A stretch of DNA of 64,000 bases from Fragilaria crotonensis. Its lineage: Eukaryota; Bacillariophyta; Fragilariophyceae; Fragilariales; Fragilariaceae. The stretch covers positions 186,001-250,000 of the forward strand of contig JAKSYS010000002.1 of NCBI GenBank assembly GCA_022925895.1. Reading direction: 5' to 3'. The notes under the pieces were generated by a model. The model did no database searches. It saw only the letters and a list, made by a program, of their open reading frames with translations, and was not told the origin of the DNA. Of this stretch, positions 58,494 to 64,000 are shown in pieces; the stretch's first letter is position 1; the number at the start of each line of letters is the position of its first letter. Both the position numbers and the translations under genes were made by a program.

Positions 58494-60154
58494 AGTGTAC
58501 TGAGTTCCTCAGTAGTTTGTTTGCATGCAAGTACGTGTTCGCGTCCGTTGCTGAGGGTGAGATTTTATTGACACCGACTCCCGTGTTGCATAACGCCAAC
58601 TTCGTACGGATTTGTTAGTTCTTCTATCTGATATGGCTACATAAAATTATGGACAGCACATGTCTAGGCGTGTTGTGTTAGAATGCTGTTTTCAACATTC
58701 GAAGTTAGGCAGCTAGGCACACCGATGTGAAAGATTAAAAAGAGATTGTGACAAGTCCATACTGCTGTTGATCATTGGTCGAATTTGGGACCCATTAGTT
58801 CAGAAATTACAAATCGCGTCTTCTATTTCATAAAGACACATCACTTTCAGCGCGCTGATTATGATCATTCCAAGCCGTTGCCATACTCAAGAGAGGTGAC
58901 ATACTCGGTGTATAGTCTACTTATTAGTAAGCGTGCTTAGCAACAAACTGATCAGCCATTTCTTCTTCTGCTGTAACAAGAGCTCACAGAAAGGTGGCAG
59001 CTAACAAGACCCAAGACATGTCGTGAACGAACTTGGGGAATACGCTGAACAACAGGCGCAGCAATTAAATGGTGCTCGCGATAAGAATGTTGATATTACG
59101 TACTCAGTACTATCATACTTGGAGCACAATATGTAAGTGTGAACATGATGACCCTGAAGGTCTGGCATAAGAGAAACATAGCTATCTTCGCTCCAGTTCA
59201 AAACCGTAATTTGCCGGACCTTACCAGCAGACAGCCGTTCCAGCGTGAGGACACTCGAATTTTAGAAGGAATCGTTGCCGTATGATGCTGTATGCAGGTC
59301 AGTACGGCAGTCAACACGCCACTCACAAATGCTCATCTGGAGATGCCTCAAGACATTCGGCACTCGGCGAGGCGATTCCTGGCATCAAAATCAGCTCGTA
59401 CTTTTCTACAGGCTAGTAGAAAGAATGACTTTGTCGCTTTCCGCTCTCCTCGCCTGTGAAAGTCAAAAACAACGAAAGTGAGTGATGAATCGAACCGATG
59501 TTCAACCGTTCTTTGAGATTAGGCGTCAAACGCAATTCTTGTCGTCTTCCTTCTGCATTTGTTTGTTCTATGCGATGGTGTTGGAAACATATTTTACAGG
59601 AGATCGATGGAAACTTGTTTGGGATTTGAATGATTCCTGTTGGACAACGTGGTGCTTTATTCTACAGCGTAGTCCAGGTACAAACAGAGTACCACACTGT
59701 GTTGGGGATTCTGTCGTATGCGTATGAATGACAGTTCTTGTTCATAAAGCATCAACTTGCGTATGACCTGCAGTCCTGTGCATGGGATTCCTCCTCATAA
59801 TACGATTCGATGTAAGGAAGGAATCTTCAAGAAACCCATATCAGAATACTCGAGTGGTGCCCAATGGGACCAATTCTTTGATTTCAATCAGTTTAACGAT
59901 ATTCGTTCGTGTATACCAAAATGCTCGCATTCCGCATGTGTTCGCCCTGCCGGCTCGTCTTTTCCTTTCTGCGACTTTCTTTCATATCAGAGATACTGAG
60001 CAGCGACTAGGATCATTCTCACCACCTCTCAGCAACCCCATACAGGCAGCACATAAAAACATAACGAACGTGGTGACGACCTGTCGCCTCTGTGACTACG
60101 ACCCGTTGCGTCTTTGTTCTGTGCAGTGCTCACCAGGAAGGAGGCTACATCACC
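58494..60154. other. intergenic, nothing recognised
   Basis: Short frames only. The last 150 bp before 60155 should hold the 5' UTR of the KIX/TAZ gene. Confidence 0.5.
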
Positions 60155-63100
60155 ATGAACTCTCAGTACCAAGAGATGCAGATGCGATTGCTGCAGCAGC
60201 AAATGCAAGCTCAGCTACAGCGGCAGCCGCAGCAGGGGGCAGCGGATGTCTCAGCAAAATCAGATGATGAACAGTGGCAGTTTTGGAAATCTTCCTCAGG
60301 GAATGGGACAAGTTCAACAGACTTCACAGTTCTCAAATCAGCAGTGGATGGATCACTCAACAGCAACTTCTTGCCGGATCTCAGTCGAATTCTCAACGAA
60401 ACTCTTTCTCTGGGATGAACTCAGCGCAAGCTGTGATGATGCTGCAACAGCGGGAACCAGAGCTCGATGGGCATGTCGGGATCCAACAATCCTCTCTACT
60501 GGAATACCTTGCAAGGAAATCAGAAAGGGGGTCGTCTGGAATAGATTCCACAGGCTTAGGCTCAATCTTGCTGGTTTGGGCGGGATGAACATGGGTGGTA
60601 GTAATTCACAGCAACTCAACGGGATGGTTGATAGTCAGATGCAAGCGCTTCTCCAGCAGCAATCAATGGGTAACAGCCAGTCTTCTCAAATGCGCGGTAT
60701 CGGTTCGCAACAACATCTTAGTGGAGGAAGTCGGACCTTACTAACGTATGTCTATGATGAATCAACAGCAGATGCATCAAATTTCCCAGTTGCAGAAAAT
60801 GCAAGGAGGGTCGTCCTCCGCTGCTCTTGGCCGGACAGATGTGCAGGGCCAAGTCAATGCCGGGAATTCCCCAGCCCAGCTTCTCCTGCAACAACAAAGT
60901 GTTATTGCTGATCTCAAGCGGCGCCTTCAGGCACAGCAGACCGGAGGCGGTGGTGGGTCCTTTGCTGGGAGTAATAACGGGAATGTTGGGTCATCGTCAA
61001 ACCTACTCGGTACTGGGATGAATGATCAGCGATCTTCGTCGTCTTCTATCCAGCAGCAGCAGGCGCAGCTTCTTGAGATGCAGAAACGTGGATCTGCGAA
61101 CTCTCTGATGATCCAGCAAGCCATGGCAAGCGGTATGATTCAAGACCCGAATTCGAGGGGAAGCGCTACGTCTGCCTCAATGATGCAAGCCGCTAATCAG
61201 GTTGGTGGGGGAGTTTCAAATCAGCGACAGCAGAGGAATTCGTTCAGCAGTACGGAGCCGATATCCATCTCCTCACTTATGGGTCAGGGTCAGAATACGA
61301 TCGACATGGGCTCGATGGGTCGCAGGGGGAGCAACACGTCCCTCCTGGGAGTTTTCGATCAAGCAAATGGAAATGCCAACAACGCAAACGCGCTACTGCA
61401 GCAACAAGCGCAGCTTCAACAAATGACGAGTGGTGGAAACATGGTTGGCCTTGCTGGGATGGCCGGAAGTTCGACCGGTCGGTCGGGTTCTGTGAACGAC
61501 CAAATCTTTGCACAACAGCAGATGCTGAACATTTCTGGGATAGGATCAATGGGGAATGACATGCAACAAGCTCAACAACTTGTGATGGGGCAGTCGTCTT
61601 CACGCAATAGCATGATTGTTGGTTCGGGAACTCAAGGTCTCTCCTCTAACCAACTTATGACAGGTTTCAATGACCCGACTTTACATTCCCTTAGTGGGAG
61701 CGTGGGGGCAGACCTTGGTGGCAGCAATTCTGACAAATCCATGGCACCAGGCAGCAGTTCCAACAAGAGACGCCGTTCCGGTACAACCAGCGTTAAGAAG
61801 GCTTCTCCGGCGACCTCGCCTGCCCCGACGTCGACAGGAGGTCAGTCGTTCCTCGATGGTACCTTCAATGGAGGGTGGCAGTCGAACGAGGACATCCCAG
61901 ATCGCCGTCGAGTGATTTATAGCATTTGTAAAGTCATCGAGCAAATGCGACCGGATTCAAGCAAAATGTCTCAGAGGTGAGTATGGTTGACTTGGTCGGT
62001 TTGATATTGACAAATTCTTCTAATTTTTCGCCTTCGTTCAGATTGCCTTTTATGGCAAAGCGTCTTGAGGAAAATCTGTACCGATCTGCTCAGACAAAGG
62101 GAGTACCTCGATCCATCGACTCTTAAGAGGAGATTGCAACTAATTGCGCATAGGCTTGAAGTGCATTGTTCTTCCGAAGGAAGCAAGAAGGAATCGTCAA
62201 AGCGAAATGATTCTGTCGCGGAGAGAAATGGTGACCCTCTTCCTGTGAATGGGCTTGGTGATTCCAGTATTGGTATGTCAACTGGCTTTAATGCCGATGG
62301 CGACCCGACCAATCAGCAGCAACAGTTGGGTCTACTCGAACAAGTAAACCAGTTCAAGCAGTTGCAGCAAATGCAACAGATGCAGCGGTTGCAGCAGCTC
62401 CAAAAACTCCAGCAACAACAACAACAGCAGCAGCAGCAGCAGCAGCAATTCGGCTCCTCTGCTGGCAACAATTTGAGTCTCTTCTTACACAGCAGCAGTT
62501 GAAGGATGAAATTCTTCTGAGGCAGCAAAACAATCAAGCACCAGGGCAGCAACACAATATGACAGCCGCCTCTGTGACTCCTTCCGGAATCGTTCAAGAT
62601 GGGTCTGTCACCACGTCTGACGTATATTCGATGACCCAACAGGAACAAAGATGCTGCAGTTGCAGTCGTTGTCGACGCACAGCTCCCAAAGCAAGTCTTC
62701 CCAAGGCATCCTAAAGACGAGCAGTTCCAAGTACGACCCTCAGAAGCGGAAGGTCGTGAAGCAACAACAACAAAGGCTTCTCTCCTACTCCGCCATGCGA
62801 GCAAGTGCGGGGAAGGGCGCCTGCAAAGTTAAATTTTGTGGTCAAATGATATCTCTTTGGAAGCATATGAAGAAATGCAGAGACAAAGATTGCAAGACCG
62901 CGCATTGCCTCAGCAGTCGATGTGTTTTGAATCACTATCGCATCTGTAAATCGAAGAACAAGACATCTACGTGCGAAGTGTGCGGCCCCGTCATGAGACA
63001 AATTAAGGACAATCATCCGCCAGATGACGATGAATCCACCACTAACGAAAGGGATGACACAGTTACTCAAGGTGGTCTACCTCGTCAAGATGTACCTGGG

Positions 63101-64000
63101 CAGCAGCCGTCCCAATTCGAGCGTGAGGGCAACAATTCGTCCAACCTCGTGAGAGGAGGTGGGGACAGCCAACGCATCGAGGATCTGCAGGCTGCTCAAC
63201 TGAAGATCCAGCAGAAACAAGCGTTGTTGAATCAAGTTCAGAATCAGCAAGTGCAGCTGTTCGAACAGCAGACGCAACTCGAACATCAGCAGCAGCACGT
63301 TGCCCCTCAAACTCAGAAAGGACAGCATCTTCAACAACAGCAATTGCTTTTACAACAACTTTTAATTCAATTCCAGCAACAGGAGATGCTCCTTCGCCAA
63401 GAGATAATGCAACTTTCACATGCAAATCAAGGCTCGGGGCGTTCAGAATCTGCACGCTAACGACATCCCACCGAATTTGCAAGGAACGCATCCCGCTCAA
63501 GGGTCTCAAGACCTGTTCGGGTCGCAGCCGATGCTCGGCGTTCTTGACTTACAGGTTGTTGGATCCCAGCAGTTGACTTCCTATCTGAAGCCATGGGTAC
63601 AGACTTGGGCGATTTGGGCGAAGGAACTCCAGAACAGGCACTGAACAAGCCCGACGCGCCCGGAAGTCGAGGCACGGGAGTCTTGCACTTGCCCTTACAA
63701 CGTCAAGGCAGTTCAAATTCTATGAGCGCCAAGGGCACCGTACCGTCTGTCTGTCGAAGGCAGCATGGGCAAACGCCTCAGCGCGCTCGAGAGCAGGATC
63801 TCCCGCAACAGCGACAATGTCTCAACAAGACACGTTGGGATTGAAGCCACCATCGGAATTTCGCATTCTTTCGACGCTGATGCGTCGTCCTACAGGTCTT
63901 CTGACCAAGTTGCAACCTTCGACAATTTGCATGATCATGCGTTTAGGCCTGACAATGCCCCAGGATCTGACCTTCCTGCTGTTCCTGGTGAGGTACAAAG
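60155..64000 (+). CDS. KIX and TAZ domain transcription coactivator (CBP/p300-like), 3' partial
   Basis: Start MNSQYQEMQMRLLQQQ. The first 600 residues are Q/S/N/M-rich. A KIX domain (WQSNEDIPDRRRVIYSICKVIEQM..LPFMAKRLEENLYRSAQ..EYLDPSTLKRRLQ) spans about 61880-62150 and is split by intron 61977-62041 (GTGAGT..TTCAG) in frame. A polyglutamine run encoded by CAA/CAG lies at 62409-62448. A TAZ zinc finger follows at 62775-63000 (QQQQRLLSYSAMRAS, then H/C pattern CRDKDCKTAHC, CVLNHYRIC, CEVCGPV). KIX and TAZ bind activation domains; in CBP/p300 and plant HAC proteins a bromo/PHD/HAT part follows, which would lie beyond the window. Reading slips several times (60330-60560, 60735, 62100, 62477, 63430-63720), mostly at homopolymers. 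Confidence 0.85.
62409..62448 (+). repeat. CAA/CAG trinucleotide run coding polyglutamine
   Basis: About 13 glutamine codons, first CAA then CAG, inside the KIX/TAZ gene between the two domains. Confidence 0.9.

Overview
The window looks like nuclear DNA from a photosynthetic stramenopile, most likely a diatom. The grounds are introns of about 60-90 bp with GT..AG ends, a preprotein carrying an ATAFVP cleavage motif of the ASAFAP type used for import into secondary plastids, a stramenopile-type Crypton, and Ty1/copia, piggyBac and Plavaka/CACTA-like elements of the kinds common in diatoms. No rRNA, tRNA or CRISPR array was found.

Layout. 1-1.7 kb: 3' part of a CPBP (CAAX-like) intramembrane protease with an EF-hand tail, and a small coiled-coil protein on the other strand. 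2.0-8.8 kb: two near-identical Crypton units head to tail. 8.85-20.5 kb: one very long Ty1/copia LTR element with a 5-bp target duplication. 20.8-24.3 kb: splicing helicase PRP22/DHX8. 24.6-25.3 kb: a PIF/Harbinger-like MITE. 26.6-33.7 kb: a segmental duplication. Its right copy carries an intact three-exon DegT/DnrJ-type aminotransferase; its left copy has lost nearly all of that gene. A DUF2997 plastid protein lies between the copies. 34.8-36.2 kb: a hairpin and an inverted-repeat element. 38.4-41.1 kb: a DUF6817 protein and a mitochondrial-type DnaJ, converging 36 bp apart. 41.8-49.1 kb: a Plavaka/CACTA-like transposon with 24-bp terminal inverted repeats, a four-exon accessory gene and a decayed transposase. 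49.3-50.6 kb: a non-autonomous inverted-repeat element. 50.7-53.7 kb: a broken piggyBac-like element. 54.1-55.0 kb: Aurora kinase. 55.4-56.4 kb: another non-autonomous element packed with TTTACC-type repeats. 57.7-58.5 kb: a membrane-anchored dual-specificity phosphatase. 60.2-64.0 kb: 5' part of a KIX/TAZ (CBP/p300-like) coactivator.

The host genes are unrelated housekeeping genes (splicing, chaperone, mitosis, transcription, membrane signalling) separated by transposon clusters; nothing resembles an operon. The strongest observation is the Crypton dimer: three copies of TAC mark its left end, middle and right end, as expected if circular intermediates recombine at a short core. The second is the aminotransferase locus, where a duplicated copy lost the gene body exactly from the first intron's acceptor.

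Caution on data quality: several long genes (PRP22, DnaJ, the phosphatase, the KIX/TAZ gene) are broken only by one- or two-base length changes, mostly in homopolymers, and the two Crypton units differ almost only by indels. Consensus indel error is at least as likely as real pseudogenisation.
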